Numbered from the stretch's first letter, positions 10,080 to 21,902 are shown. The stretch: 64,000 nucleotides of DNA from Rugalucina vietnamica (GCA_964017185.1 OZ024876.1:17744226-17808225), one strand, 5' to 3'. The notes: generated by a model from the letters alone, not told the origin. Numbers and translations: made by a program.

Positions 10080-10240
10080 TTCTTGGCGTTTCTGATGAGA
10101 CTCAAGACAAACCAGGCTGTACCACCACAGAAAATAGAAAGAGGCTTGACAGTTCATATTTAGTAGGAGAGGTGTTGTATTTATGTAGGGAAAACTGGTT
10201 CTGATCAGCTGTGCAGTTACAGACAAACTTCAGGCAATTA
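10080..10240 (-). mobile_element. GAGCC-MITE, remnant
   Basis: Traces such as GACAAACCAGGCTGTACCACC and CTGATCAGCTGTGCAGTTAC. Confidence 0.4.
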
Positions 10241-10628
10241 CTCAACTGATGAAATTTGGACTCACCATCTTTGTTTTGGCAGTTTTTGTCTTTGTAAAAA
10301 GCTGGCTATCAAATCACTCTCACTTTACTAAAAACCCGCCCAACTCAGGAGAATACAAGGAAGTCTTGCTATATCTTTAATATTATTGTGATCTGCGCTT
10401 AAAAAGAAAAACATAATTTTTTTGCAGTTACATGATTGTGTAGGGTATGTGTGTTCCTAATAAAATAGACATGTTCAGGTCTTTTTAAAGCCTTCTTAAC
10501 TTTGCTTAAGGAGTTTAGGTATGTTTGTTACTTTTTTGGTTTCTCATGAATGTATCTATAACATAAATGTTTTATAGACATATTTGATCTATGCTTATGT
10601 CACAGCCACAGGGATACATATTTTTTAT

Positions 10629-10828
10629 GAGCCACATCATGAGAAAATCGGCATTTTGCAGTAACTGCGAAGCTGATCAGCGACTTTGTTTTTGCTACAC
10701 AGATAGTACAATGTCTCTACTTTTTCAAATCCAAACATTCCTGCCTCTAGCCATCTTCTGTGCTTGTACAGCTCGGTTTGTGCTGGTCCTGTTCAGAAAC
10801 CACATGGTTTGTTTTCTCATGATGTAGC
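10629..10828 (+). mobile_element. GAGCC-MITE, palindrome half deleted
   Basis: Forward copy with intact ends. The first arm of the central palindrome is missing and only GCAGTAACTGCGAAGCTGAT remains. Confidence 0.75.
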
Positions 10829-11059
10829 TCATATAACTGATTGATGGTATTTGTATCGAAAATACCTTTTGGTCATTTGTTTATTTTTGAAAGTTCACCA
10901 TAAATTAACCAAACTTGCAACCTACAGTAATATACTGAAAATGAACAAAATAACTGTTACCTTAAAGGCACAGTCAACTAAAATGGTGCTTTTTGCATAC
11001 GTGAAAACAACAGCCAATCATGTTCTTCTTACCATTACCAACATGTATTGTTATCATTT

Positions 11060-11299
11060 GAGCCACGTTTTGGGAAAAACCGATGTTTTGCCTATGTGAA
11101 AACAAAGACGCAGATCAGCTGTGCTGTAACTGCACAGCTGATCAGCGACTTTGTTTTCGCTACACTGATAGTATAATTCCTCTTCTCCATAAATCCCAAA
11201 TTTCAAGCTTCTAGCTTTCTTCTGGGACTGTACAGACCATTTTATGTTGGACCTGTTCAAAAAACACATTAAATTTTTTGGTTTTCTCCTTATGTGGCT
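11060..11299 (+). mobile_element. GAGCC-MITE
   Basis: Complete forward copy with palindrome GATCAGCTGTGCTGTAACTG. Confidence 0.8.
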
Positions 11300-11689
11300 C
11301 ATGTCACAGTTTTATGATAGATTCTTGGATGCAAGTTTGTCTGCAACCTGTAGAATTCCAAAGCCTTCATAATGTGAGCTGTATCATGATAAAACCTATG
11401 TTAGGCAAATGTAAAGTCAGCGTAACAACTGAATAGACTGTATTAAAGCAATTTTTACACCATTTTGATGCATTTTTGTTTCTTTTTTATGTTGGTATCA
11501 TATTTTTGTATTTTTATCAGTTTGTATGTGTGCTTGAATTATTTGTGTTTCAATATAGGTCTTGCATGACAGAACTTTTCCACTGAATTATGTCTATCTT
11601 TTATACAGTTGTACTATTAAAAAGCAATATTTACATGTTGTGATGTTTTCTTATGTCAACCAATATCTAGCAGATATAAGGTGCATTTT

Positions 11690-11861
11690 TGCAGATGACG
11701 CGAAGCTGATCAGCGCCTTTGTTTTTGCTACACAGATAGAACAATCCCTCTTGTTCTTAAGTACAAAATTTCACGCTTCTAGCCTGTTTCTATGACTGTA
11801 CAGGCTGGTTTTTGCCGGACCTGGTCAGAACCCAAATTGTTGGTTTTCTCATGCACAGGCT
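11690..11861 (+). mobile_element. GAGCC-MITE, 5'-truncated
   Basis: Begins at the second palindrome arm (GCGAAGCTGATCAGCGCC) and ends CATGCACAGGCTC. Confidence 0.7.
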
Positions 11862-12039
11862 CAGTTATCATTGAAAGTGTGCTTATTATCATACCACTTA
11901 CTCCTATTTGGAGCTGTTTTCATGTGATAACCAAAATTTTGCACATGCCGTATCATCCGTATTGCGTTGGTTGTCTCTGATAATTTACACTATGAAGACC
12001 AAAAGGATTGTACTCCCCCTCATTACAAAAACATACCCA

Positions 12040-12290
12040 TGCACTACACAGATTTTTTGCAAAAAGAAAATGTAAATTTTCAATTGAATTTGTATGTTTT
12101 CCTTATTTTTTCTCTAAAAAATAGATTGTGGGTACACAGAACTCCCAGGTTGGCTGGGGTGGTTCTAACGAGTACCCACAATCTATGTTTTGGTGCAACA
12201 ATAAGAAAGAAAGCATGTATACCCCTGTACACGCCAGTTTCGTTTTATAATAATGAGGTGAAAGGGGGTATTTATATCAGATCACGTTTT
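12040..12290 (-). mobile_element. Palindrome MITE (family A), diverged
   Basis: First of five family-A copies clustered in 2.2 kb. The core TAGATTGTGGGTACACAGAA and its mirror ACGAGTACCCACAATCTATG are kept. An open frame across it (11967-12497) is not a gene. Confidence 0.65.
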
Positions 12291-12529
12291 CCTGATGTTA
12301 TAGCTAATATCAGTGGCAAACCACTCAGTTTTCACCAAAAATTTCGGAAAAGTCACTTATTTTTGGAAAACAATTATCCATTTGTTCTGTTTTATATTGG
12401 TTTATTTTTCCTGTTCCTATTAAAGGTCAAAGCAATTGGGTTGATCATAACAATCTTAATACAGTTTATTTGTACATCAAACAACAGCATCCTCTGATCC
12501 AGCAGCATGAAAACTTGCTCACAAGTGTA

Positions 12530-12787
12530 ATACACACTGAATTTTTCAGGTGTAAAAAATGAAAATTTCATAGGAAAAATCTTGATATTTTTTTTATTTT
12601 TGCTCAAAACATAGATTATGAGTACATGTTAGAACGGCCGAGGCGGTTCTAACGAGTACCCACAATCTATGTTTTGGAGCAAAAATAAGAAAAATAGGTA
12701 TACCCCTGTATACCACATTTTTACTATATAAAAATGGGGTTCAAGGGGGGTATACATTACACGGACATGTTTTCCTGATGATTATGA
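12530..12787 (-). mobile_element. Palindrome MITE (family A)
   Basis: Reverse copy ending ACACGGACATGTTTTCCTGATG, with the full core palindrome. Confidence 0.75.
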
Positions 12788-12829
12788 AAACATGTCGATA
12801 CTTAAGACTTTTCTTTTAAGCTGTAAAAC

Positions 12830-13033
12830 TTGAGAAGAAAAAACCAGTTAGAAAATTTTTATTTTTTCTTGTTTTTACTCAAAACATAGATCATGGTTAC
12901 ATATTAGAATCGCCTTATTGCTGTTCTAATGAATACCCACAATCTGCCGGAAAAAATAAAAAAAAAATAGGCGTACCCATAATTTACTGCATGAAAATGG
13001 GGTATATCTAACACAGACATGTTATCCTGATGA
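12830..13033 (-). mobile_element. Palindrome MITE (family A), diverged
   Basis: Reverse copy with degraded core (CATAGATCATGGTTAC, GAATACCCACAATCTG) and end CACAGACATGTTATCCTGATG. Confidence 0.65.
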
Positions 13034-13110
13034 GTCGTTTCATTAGAAAAACTGTTTTGATATTTTATATTACATGTAATAACAAAACAGATCTGCCAGC
13101 CTGTATCCCC

Positions 13111-13383
13111 ATCACGAAAACATGTCCGTGTAATGTATAACCCCTTGAACCCCACTTTTATCAGAAAAATTGGGGATTGCAGGGGTATATCTATTTTTCT
13201 TATTTTTGCTCTAAAACATAGATTGTGGGTACTCGTTAGAATCGCCACGCCGAGGCGGTTCTAACGTGTACCCACAATCTATGTTTGAGCAAAAATAAGA
13301 AAAATATCCTTTTTTTTTCTGGTGAAAAGTTTTCAATTTTTAAAGCTAAAAAATCTCTGTTTATTGCATGGGCAAGCTTTCTG
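13111..13383 (+). mobile_element. Palindrome MITE (family A)
   Basis: Forward copy (CATCACGAAAACATGTCCGT to GCATGGGCAAGCTTTCTGAT) with intact core palindrome. Confidence 0.8.
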
Positions 13384-13649
13384 ATCTGTCCGAGTGTCAC
13401 TCAGTCTGAGAGGCTGTCCCTTTGCCTCTCATTCCCCTGCCCCCAAGACCTTCTCTGTCAAACTAGTCTTTGAGTTTGTGTAGAATAAGACTAGCATTCT
13501 TGCACTGACGGCCCATATTGCCCATGACAATAGAAACCCTGTCTTTAGTGCTTCTGAGTAGCTGAGCTGTATGCATGCACATACCAGGCTGCACAGCCAA
13601 AGAAGTGGTTTGTAGAACTTAGGGATTTAAAAAAGTCATTGGCAGATGA

Positions 13650-13878
13650 TCGGCACCTTCATGACAAAACGGGACTTTTGCCGACGCAAAAACAAAAGTG
13701 CAGATCAGCTGTACAGTAACTGCACAGCTGATCAGCGCCTTTCGCTACACAAATAGTACAATTTCTCCCAGAGCTTCTTAAATCCAAAATTTCAATCCTT
13801 CTTCTGAGACTGTAAAGGTCAGTTTATGTCGGACCTGGTCGGAAGCTTCGGAGATAGGTCTTTATGTGACACGGTGCA
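13650..13878 (+). mobile_element. GAGCC-MITE, diverged ends
   Basis: The centre CAGCTGTACAGTAACTGCAC and the right half are clear. Both tips are eroded. Confidence 0.65.
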
Positions 13879-13909
13879 AGTGGTTTCTGGAACATATCTG
13901 TAACACATC

Positions 13910-14184
13910 AGGAAAACATGTCCCTGAAATAAATACCCTCTTATACCCCACTATTATATAGTAAAACTGGGGTATGCAGGGTTATAAACATTTTTCTTAT
14001 TTTTGCTCCAAAACATAGATTGTGGGTACTCGTTAGAACCGCCTCGGCGAGGCGGTTCTAACGTGTACCCACAATCTATGTTTTGAGCAAAAATAAGAAA
14101 AATATCAAAATTTTCAGCTAAAAATTTTCAATATTTTAAAACTAAAAAACTCTGTTTATTGCATGGGCAAGTTTTCTTAATGAG
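13910..14184 (+). mobile_element. Palindrome MITE (family A), near intact
   Basis: Both ends are kept, with one of the cleanest core palindromes in the window (TAGATTGTGGGTACTCGTTA, GAACCGCCTCGGCGAGGCGG and mirror). Confidence 0.85.
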
Positions 14185-14245
14185 CTGCTACCTGGAATAG
14201 CCAGCTGCAGACAAGGGAGGGGCATTGTGTATTTTCTTGATTCGA

Positions 14246-14958
14246 GTCATGGAGTGGAACCATGGACTGGAGTGGAACATTGGTGGGAAATTTTGGAGTG
14301 GAATAGAAAACTTAATTCAAACAAAGCCAATAAAATACAAAGACATTTTCCAATATGGTTGTACACACTGGGTGCTTCCTTGGTCCCGATATAAAAAGGT
14401 TTTGTTTGACTTTTTGGTAACAGATTTTGTTCTACTTCTTTAACACAGTAAATCTCCACAAAATAGTCGATTATAACATAAATTGCTTAAATTACTTCAT
14501 TTTTTAACGAATCAAATGGAATCTTACTATAAAATTGCATTCAAAGCACTATATTATGATTTGAAATTCTTTCAATGACGTCATAAATAAGAATCAAATC
14601 AAATCTTTGACCAAATTCTAGGAATTATGGTAGAAAAAAAACTGATACGGGAATCAAACAAAACCAAATCCTATCGGGACCTATAGAAAAAGTCAAACAA
14701 AACCTTTTTATATCGGGACGAAGGAAGCACCCAGTGGTATATTTCTTAGCATATGATCACCCCTTGAAACAGATTGGTCTAAGTTTAGGATATGCCAAAA
14801 TGTACATGGATAATATGCTAAATAATAACTCCCATATCCAAAATATATCTGTATTTTATTAAGTATTAATTGGCTTTGTTTTATGTGTGTTTTGTTCCAC
14901 TCCAAAATTTCCTTGCGGGTTCCACTCCAAGAATCCACTCCAATAGCCAGTCCATGAC
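14246..14958. mobile_element. Fold-back element with very long inverted repeats
   Basis: The first about 170 bases (GTCATGGAGTGGAACCATGG, then ATTTTGGAGTGGAA, GGGTGCTTCCTTGGTCCCGA, TATAAAAAGGTTTTGTTTGA) recur inverted in the second half (AAAACCTTTTTATATCGGGA, GAAGCACCC, TTGTTCCACTCCAAAATTTCC, CCACTCCAATAGCCAGTCCA with TGAC at the tip). No transposase is present. Confidence 0.75.
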
Positions 14959-15326
14959 TTCATTCTATAAAATACAAAGTGTCCAAGAGAGGGCTGTTGT
15001 TTTGTTTTTCTCTGAAAAGTACTTTATCCTATTATTATTAGCTCGCCTATTGTAAACAAAATAGCAAATGCACATGTACGAAATTAGTATGCATGAACTA
15101 TATTCAGCTTACTTCCTTTTTTGGAGCATTTTGTTTTGCTAAGCTTTGCAATCGTTTTGGAATTATGGGTTGAGCAAAATACCTACAATCATCTACGTAA
15201 GTGTGAAAGTAATAATGACAGCTAAATTTGGATAAATAATTCTGTTTGAGTTATAAGTGTGACTTGCACTGCATTGGAGTTCACAATTTTCAGACAATTA
15301 TTTATATTTACATAGAAAAAATCATA

Positions 15327-15550
15327 AGAGTAAAGTCACCAGAAAACCGATCTCCAGGGTTTCCAACCAGCTCCGACACAATCTTGCCTGTACAATCACA
15401 GAAGAAGGCTACAAACTTGAAGTTTTGGATTTAAAAAGAAGAGGAATTGTATTTGAGTAGCAGAAACAAAGGTACTGATTAGCTGTGCAGTTATGGATCT
15501 GTGTCTTTGTTTTCACATAGGCAAAACCATTTTCCTCATGATGCAGCTCC
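15327..15550 (-). mobile_element. GAGCC-MITE, diverged
   Basis: Reverse copy (GTCACCAGAAAACCGATC to CTCATGATGCAGCTC) with a shortened central fold. Confidence 0.65.
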
Positions 15551-15564
15551 TATAACCATAACGC

Positions 15565-15800
15565 GGCCCCCGTGGCCGAGCGGTTAAGAGCGCTGTTTCT
15601 TAATCACTCGATCATCTCACCGCTGTGTCTGGTGTGGGTTCGACCCCCATCCTGGCCACATGTGAGACAAGCCAAGTTCTGCTTGCGGGTGTCTCAGGGG
15701 GTTTTTCTCGGGGTTCTCCCATTTTCGCCCCACCTACCGATTGGCCCGTCTCAAATGAGCTGAAATAATCTTGAAAGGGACGTTAAACTGAATCCAAAAA
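15565..15800 (+). mobile_element. tRNA-derived SINE, near full length
   Basis: Begins CGGCCCCCGTGGCCGAGCGG with intact A box and a B box GGGTTCGACCCCC. It ends GGGACGTTAAACTGAATCC followed by an A-rich tail to about 15830. No clear target duplication. Confidence 0.85.
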
Positions 15801-15891
15801 AAAATAAATAAATAAAATAAAAAAAAAAATAAGGTAAAACAGATGTATTTACTGCTTCCTGAAGAAATGTCTCTAAATCCAGGGTCAGATC

Positions 15892-16127
15892 CTGGAGGTT
15901 ATAAAACTTTTTGCAAGCTCAGCTCAGCTGAGCATGAAATTTCAACTGCTCATAAATGTTGAAATAATCAAAATTAGTGGAAAATTCATGTTCAAAACTC
16001 AAAAACTAGTAATTTATCCTGCTCATAAATGTTAAAATGCCAACAATTGTTGGCATTTTAACATTTATGAGCAGCATAAATTTTAGTCTCAGCTGAGCTG
16101 AGCATGAAAAAAGTTTTATAACCTCAG
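15892..16127 (+). mobile_element. AGCTGAG fold-back MITE (family C)
   Basis: Complete copy with a perfect central palindrome around AAATGCCAACAATTGTTGGC (16019-16076). Confidence 0.85.
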
Positions 16128-16136
16128 GGTCTGTTT

Positions 16137-16268
16137 GAGCCACGTCATAATTCCTCTTCTACTTATAACCAAAATTTCAAGCCTCTAGCCTGCTTCTTTG
16201 ACTGTACAGTCCGATTTGTGTCGCACCTGGTCGGAAACCCCAAAGACAGGTTTGCTCCGTCGCGGCTC
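16137..16268 (+). mobile_element. GAGCC-MITE with internal deletion
   Basis: The left tip GAGCCACGTCATAA is joined straight to the AATTCCTCTTCTAC section. The whole central palindrome is deleted. Confidence 0.75.
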
Positions 16269-16468
16269 ATTTCAGAATTACTTAGCGGATTCATTTTCTT
16301 ACTCTTACCGTTTTTATTTTGTTCAAACTTTCCCATGATGAAAATAAAGTAATTTGTATTCAAAGGGTTCCCCCATGCCCCCTCTCTGAATCCCTTGACT
16401 ACAGAAGCCAGTTTATACAATGTACCATAAAATAAAATCAATGCACATTAAAACAAAATCAAGAGTTA

Positions 16469-17597
16469 ATGTCTCCCCCCTTCAGGGTCGGGAGACATAT
16501 TGTTTTTCCCCATGCGTCTGTCCGTCCGTCTGTCTGTCCGTCACAAATTGTGTCCGCTCTAGAACTTGAAAACCGTTAAAGATTTTTCAATGAAACTTGG
16601 TACACTTGTAAACCAGGAGGAGATGATGTGTCATGCACACAAGAACCATAAATCTAGCTTGAGTATTTTTGGAGTTATTTCCCTTTGATTATTTTCGATA
16701 CAATTTCATGTCCCCTCTATAACTTGAAAACCGTTTAAGATTTTTCAATGAAACTTGGTACACTTGTAAACCACGACGAGACGATGTGTCATGCACAAGA
16801 ACCATAACTCTAGAATTGAGTATTTTTGGAGTTATTTCCCTTTGATTATTTTCAATACAATTTCATGTCCGCTCTATAACTTGAAAACCGTTTAAGATTT
16901 TCAATAACACTTGGTACACTTATTAAGCATGATCAGGCGATGTGTCATGCACAAGAACCATAACTCTGGCTTGAGTATTTTATGAGTTATTTCCCTTTGA
17001 TTATACAATTTTGTGTCCGCTCTATAACTCGAAAACCGTAAGAGATATTTCAATGAAACTTGGTATACTTATAAAACAAGATGAGATGATGTGTCATGCT
17101 AAAGAACCATAACTCTTGCTTGCATATCTTTGGTGTAATTTCCCTTTGATTATTTTCCATACAATTTCCTGTCCACTCTATAACTTGAAAACCGTAAGAG
17201 AAATTTCAGTGAAACTTGGTACACTTATAAAGCATGATGAGACGATGTGTCATATTTTTGGAGTTATTTCCCTTTGATTATTTTTCATACAATTTTGTGT
17301 CTGCTCTATAACTCAAAAACCATTAGAGATTTTTCAATGAATCAAGGTACACTTATAAAGCATGATGAGACGATGTGTCATGCACAAGAATCATTACTCT
17401 TGCTTTCATATCTTTGGAGTTATTTCCCTTTGATTATTTTCCATACAATTTCGTGCCCGCTCTATAACTTGAAAACTGTAAGAGATATTTCAATGAAACT
17501 TGGTACACTTATAAAACAGAATGACAGGATATGTGATGCACAAGCACTATAACTCTTGCTTGCATATTTGGACATGCACGTAGAAAGGGGGAGACAT
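16469..17597 (-). mobile_element. pearl-like tandem-core element
   Basis: Bounded by ATGTCTCCCCCC and GGGGGAGACAT. The left end folds into a hairpin (16469-16498) and is followed by a (TGTC/CGTC)n microsatellite (TGTCCGTCCGTCTGTCTGTC). The body is about seven units of roughly 150 bp, each with TATAACTTGAAAACCGT, GAAACTTGGTACACTT, TGTGTCATGCACAAGAACCA and GAGTTATTTCCCTTTGATTA. This plan (terminal hairpin, tetranucleotide microsatellite, tandem core) matches pearl/Helentron-associated elements known from bivalves. The assignment is by structure only. Confidence 0.75.
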
Positions 17598-17639
17598 CAG
17601 TTTTCACATAGAAAACAAATTCTAGTTGACATTTGATTT

Positions 17640-17873
17640 GAGCCACTGCATAAGAAAACCAACAACATGCTTGGGCAAAAACAAAGGTGCAGATCAGCTC
17701 CGGGGTAACCGCAAAGCTGATCAGCGCCTTTGTTTTCACTACATGGATAGTACAATCCCTCTTTTTCTTAAATCCGAAATTTCAAGCTTCTAGCCTGCTT
17801 CTGTGACAGTACAGGCTGGTTTGTGTCGGACCAGGTCGCAACCCAAGTTGTTGGTTTTCTCATGCACAGGCTC
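17640..17873 (+). mobile_element. GAGCC-MITE, with ATTT target duplication
   Basis: Complete forward copy flanked by ATTT on both sides (17636-17639 and 17874-17877). Confidence 0.85.
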
Positions 17874-17904
17874 ATTTGAAACTTAACTGCTGTTGCTTGC
17901 CCAG

Positions 17905-18778
17905 AAATTAAAGTGGTTGGGGACATCACATTGGTTATGACAAAAGGGTTGGGGATATCACATTGGTTATGACAAATGGGTTGGGACATCACATTGGTTC
18001 TGACAAAAGTGTTGGGACATCACATTGGTTATGACAAAATGGGTTGGGGACATCACATTGGTTATGACAAAAGTGTTGGGGACATCACATTGGTTATGAC
18101 AACAGGGTTGGGGACATCACATTGGTTATGACAAAATGGTTGGGGACATCACATTGGTTATGACAAAAGGGTTGGGGACATCACATTGGTTATGACAAAA
18201 TGGTTGGGGACATCACATTGGTTATGACAAAATGGTTGGGGACATCACATTGGTTATGACAAAAGGGTTGGGGACATCACATTGGTTATGACAAAATGGT
18301 TGGGGACATCACATTGGTTATGACAAAATGGGTTGGGGACATCACATTGGTTATGACAAAAGGGTTGGGACATCACATTGGTTATGACAAAATGGTTGGG
18401 GACATCACATTGGTTATGACAACAGGGTTGGGGACATCACATTGGTTATGACAAATGGGTTGGGGACATCACATTGGTTATGACAAAAGTGTTGGGGACA
18501 TCACATTGGTTATGACAAAATGGTTGGGGACATCACATTGGTTATGACAACAGGGTTGGGGACATCACATTGGTTATGACAAAATGGTTGGGGACATCAC
18601 ATTGGTTATGACAAAAGTGTTGGGGACATCACATTGGTTATGACAAATGGGTTGGTGACATCAAATTGGTTATGACAAAAGTGTTGGGGACATCACATTG
18701 GTTATGACAAATGGGTTGAGGACATCACATTGGTTATGACAAAAGGGTTGGGGACATCACATGGTTATGACAAAAGTT
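17905..18778 (+). repeat. Minisatellite, 32-33-bp unit, about 27 copies
   Basis: Head-to-tail units of GGTTGGGGACATCACATTGG followed by TTATGACAAAA and 1-3 variable bases (TG, GG, GTG, CAG). Unit-to-unit divergence is very low except at the variable junction. There are no unique spacers, so it is not CRISPR-like. Confidence 0.95.
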
Positions 18779-18779
18779 T

Positions 18780-19065
18780 TTTCATGGTGCAGCTTGTCAA
18801 GCTGATGAAAAAAGTTCATGCATTGAATTCCTTTTATGCTTTAATTCCTTAACAGCTTCATTTACTCATGCATATGCAGGTTTGCATTTTCAAGAAATTC
18901 TCAATAAAATTTATTTAATATTTTCAGCATGATTAAAAGTGCTGTCCTTGGGTTAGAAACATTTTTTCTTGTTGGATACTTAAGAGCGTTGTGTGTGGCA
19001 CGAGAAAACCTGTCTGAGCTTCTGACCAGTTGGGACATACAGCAGTCTAGAAAAGGACTAGAGGC
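18780..19065. other. Unique-looking AT-rich sequence, nothing recognised
   Basis: No repeat family or coding signal was identified. Confidence 0.4.
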
Positions 19066-19072
19066 TTGAAAT

Positions 19073-19248
19073 GAGCTGCCTCATGGGAAACCAACAATGT
19101 GGTTTTTAAACAGGTCCGACACAAACCGAACTGTACAAGCACTGAAGATAGCTAGAGGCTGGAAATTTCAGATTTAGATACCGGTACTATCGGTGTAGCA
19201 AAAACAAAGGCATATACAGATTGTTGGTTTTTCCATGATGTGACTCAA
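19073..19248 (-). mobile_element. GAGCC-MITE with central deletion
   Basis: Reverse copy (GAGCTGCCTCATGGGAAACC to CCATGATGTGACTC). The palindrome is reduced to CAAAGGCATATACAG. Confidence 0.7.
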
Positions 19249-19249
19249 A

Positions 19250-20125
19250 TGTTAGGTTATAGGATGTATGAGGCAAAAACAGCTATGCATTAACTGTGCA
19301 GCTTTGTATGTAACCCAATCTGGAGTAAAAAATAGTGCTAATTTTTCCCCCATAATTTCTAATCAATACATAGTTTTTTGCATGAGTAACCTTAATTTTC
19401 ATATTTTTGCTTACTCATGTGACACATCTAGAAGATAAAATAGATGAAACATGAATTCTTGAATTTGATCCAGAATTCTTAATGGGGAAATATATTATAA
19501 TACCTGCAATGTTCATAAAATATGATGTCTCCATATGGCCTGCATTGTCCCATTTACTTATTGAATTAACATGGAACCAAATATCTCCATTGACATAACA
19601 CACTGTATCAGTGGCAATCCGGACGTACAACGGCTCGGATCGCATCCTATAAGCTCACCTTTTGAGCCATCGGCTCCTGTGAGCTACAACTACTCAGCAT
19701 AGAATATCTGTTGTTCTTTATACATGTAAATTGATTGCGGAAACTCTTGATATTTTCTAATAGATTGATTGGTGTTTAATAGGGCTTCAGCAACCAGTGG
19801 CTATAGCTCACCAACAATTGTGTAAGGGGATAACTGTACTCAAGATTTTCATTAGGGGACTATAACATGAAATTTTGGGATTTTTAGAATGACTCCCAAA
19901 AACGAAAACTTAAGATTATGGTTACGCATCTAATGTGCTTTTTTTAAGCATTGGAAACATGGTATTTTTGACGACGACATGAAACAATAACATTGACCAA
20001 ACAATGTAAGCTCATGACATAGAGTTTCCAATGGTAAATCGCAGATTATACTGTCCAAATTTTTGACATCAGTTGCCAATAAGATGTTTTGTTACACTTG
20101 CAAGTGCATTAGTATAAGGAATAGA
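19250..20125. other. Unique-looking sequence, nothing recognised
   Basis: No gene, tandem repeat or clear terminal-repeat pair was found here. Confidence 0.4.
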
Positions 20126-21494
20126 ACATCAGGACAACATATCTGTGCAATATATACTTAAGGAATTAAGAAACGCAACAAATACTTGGTGTCACTAAAA
20201 TCATGCTTTGCAATGCAAGTTTGTGGTGTTACTGGACGTATTATATAAACGCAATATCTAAACGTCAAATTGCAGCAGGTTGAGCCACTATGTCGACTAC
20301 ATAAGCTTAATGGCGTGCGCAAAAACCACACTGACCTAGAGTAGCACACCCTGTAAACATGATCAATAAATGTCAAATTTGAAACCAAATCCAATATTTT
20401 GTTTCCAAACCCCCTAAAAGTGATTACAGGTGTAACCACTGACCAGTTGGTAACCTTTGATTATGTAATGGGACGTTTAACGTCACCAACGTCAATCGAA
20501 AAAATGCGTTAAAAACCAGCAAAATTTCATTCGACTTGGGTTATATTCAATGAAATGATTATTTCTGTAAACACTATGACATTTTAACTTCAATGTCAAT
20601 AAAACGTTCATGATAACGTCAAAATCCAACATCATACAGTTTAAAGACTCTCATTATGCTTTTTCAAATTTTCTGATTTAAAAATGATCAATGGCCACAC
20701 TTTTCATTAAAGTATGTAAATCGAGTGATTACTCAACGCATATTATCCGTTTCGCTCATTTACATAACGTCATATTCTGTTTAACGAGCGTCAAATCAAA
20801 CGCTCCGGTGACCTATTTCTACGGTGCTTGTGACGTCACTGTTGATTAAAACACACGCTGTGTCGTGTGTTGGTTTGATATACACCGTTTAGGTACAAAT
20901 AGCCTACATTGAATACTTTAAATGACATTTATTGCTCATTCTTCGTCATTGTAAACTTCATCATTCTGTTAACCAGTTTTAACGCAGCATGGGACGGCAT
21001 TTAAGTTGCGATGACGATAGTCTTTAATGCACATTATCAAGTCGACGTCACGTAACCCAGCTTGCAAAGAATTTGGCATCTCTACCTTCACCCCGACGTT
21101 GAAGTCAAAATTTTCGTTTTTCATGGTTTTGTCGTTAATTTGGTCAATAAAATGACGTTTTCTCATTTCATCACGTGCAAAAAGTAGTCAGTAGGTCATT
21201 TAATAAAAAGATTTTATCAAAACGTCAAATACATACGCAAAAAATGAAATTTAATGTGTTGCGTATTTTAATTCCTTAAGTATATATAGCATAACTGGGG
21301 TATGCAGGGGTATACCTATTTTTTCTTATTTTTGCTCCAAAACATAGATTGTGGGTTCTAACGTGTACACACAATCTATGATTTGAGCAAAAATAAGTAA
21401 AATAAAAAAAAAAAAAAAAAAAAATCCTGAAAATTTTCCATTTTTACAACTTAAGAAAAATCTGTATATTACATGGGCCAGTTTTCGTAATGAC
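20126..21494 (+). mobile_element. Palindrome MITE (family A), split by a nested element
   Basis: The left tip (CATCAGGACAACATATCTGT, to 20156) and the rest (from 21281, TATAGCATAACTGGGGTATG onward to GGGCCAGTTTTCGTAATG) are the two parts of one family-A copy. About 20 bases of the usual CCCCTTGAACCCCACTTTT stretch are missing at the junction. Confidence 0.75.
20157..21280. mobile_element. Nested 1.1-kb element with CTTAAGGAATTAA ends
   Basis: The inverted ends CTTAAGGAATTAAGAAACGC and (reverse complement of the right) CTTAAGGAATTAAAATACGC are each followed by AACA. TATATA lies on both sides (20151-20156 and 21281-21286). The interior is rich in ACGTCA/TGACGT words but encodes no recognisable transposase. 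It is inserted in a family-A MITE. The superfamily is not assigned. Confidence 0.75.
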
Positions 21495-21700
21495 CACTCA
21501 ACACAGTTATGATTTTGTAATAGATATATATTTCAATGAAATGGCACAAGTCACATGACAAGATGATGACAATACGATAATAATTTCTATTTACAAATCA
21601 ACATCACCATAACAAGGCCAACAAAATATGCTCAATGTCATAAAAATGCTGATCAGTGCCTTTGACTTACTCTGAGGATGATTTTTAAATTGGAAACAAA

Positions 21701-21902
21701 TGAGCCAAAGCGTCAAGAAACCCAACAATGTGGTTTCCGAACAGGTCTGACACAAATCAGAATGTACAATCACAGAAGATAGCTACAGGCTTGAAATTTC
21801 CGATTTCAGAAGAAGAGGAAGTGTACTATCCGGTAACTGCGAAGCTAATTTGCAACTTTGTTTTCACATATGCAGATTGTTTGTTTTCTCATGAGGCAGC
21901 TC
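21701..21902 (-). mobile_element. GAGCC-MITE with shortened centre
   Basis: Reverse copy (GAGCCAAAGCGTCAAGAAAC to CTCATGAGGCAGCTC). Confidence 0.75.

Noticed and set aside
11967-12497. 176-residue open frame
   Set aside because: It runs through a family A MITE and AT-rich flanks. No domain or splice logic was seen.
15565-15640. tRNA-Ser/Leu gene
   Set aside because: It is the head of a SINE with the family body and A-tail following.
17905-18778. CRISPR-like direct repeats
   Set aside because: Units are contiguous without unique spacers, and the genome is animal.
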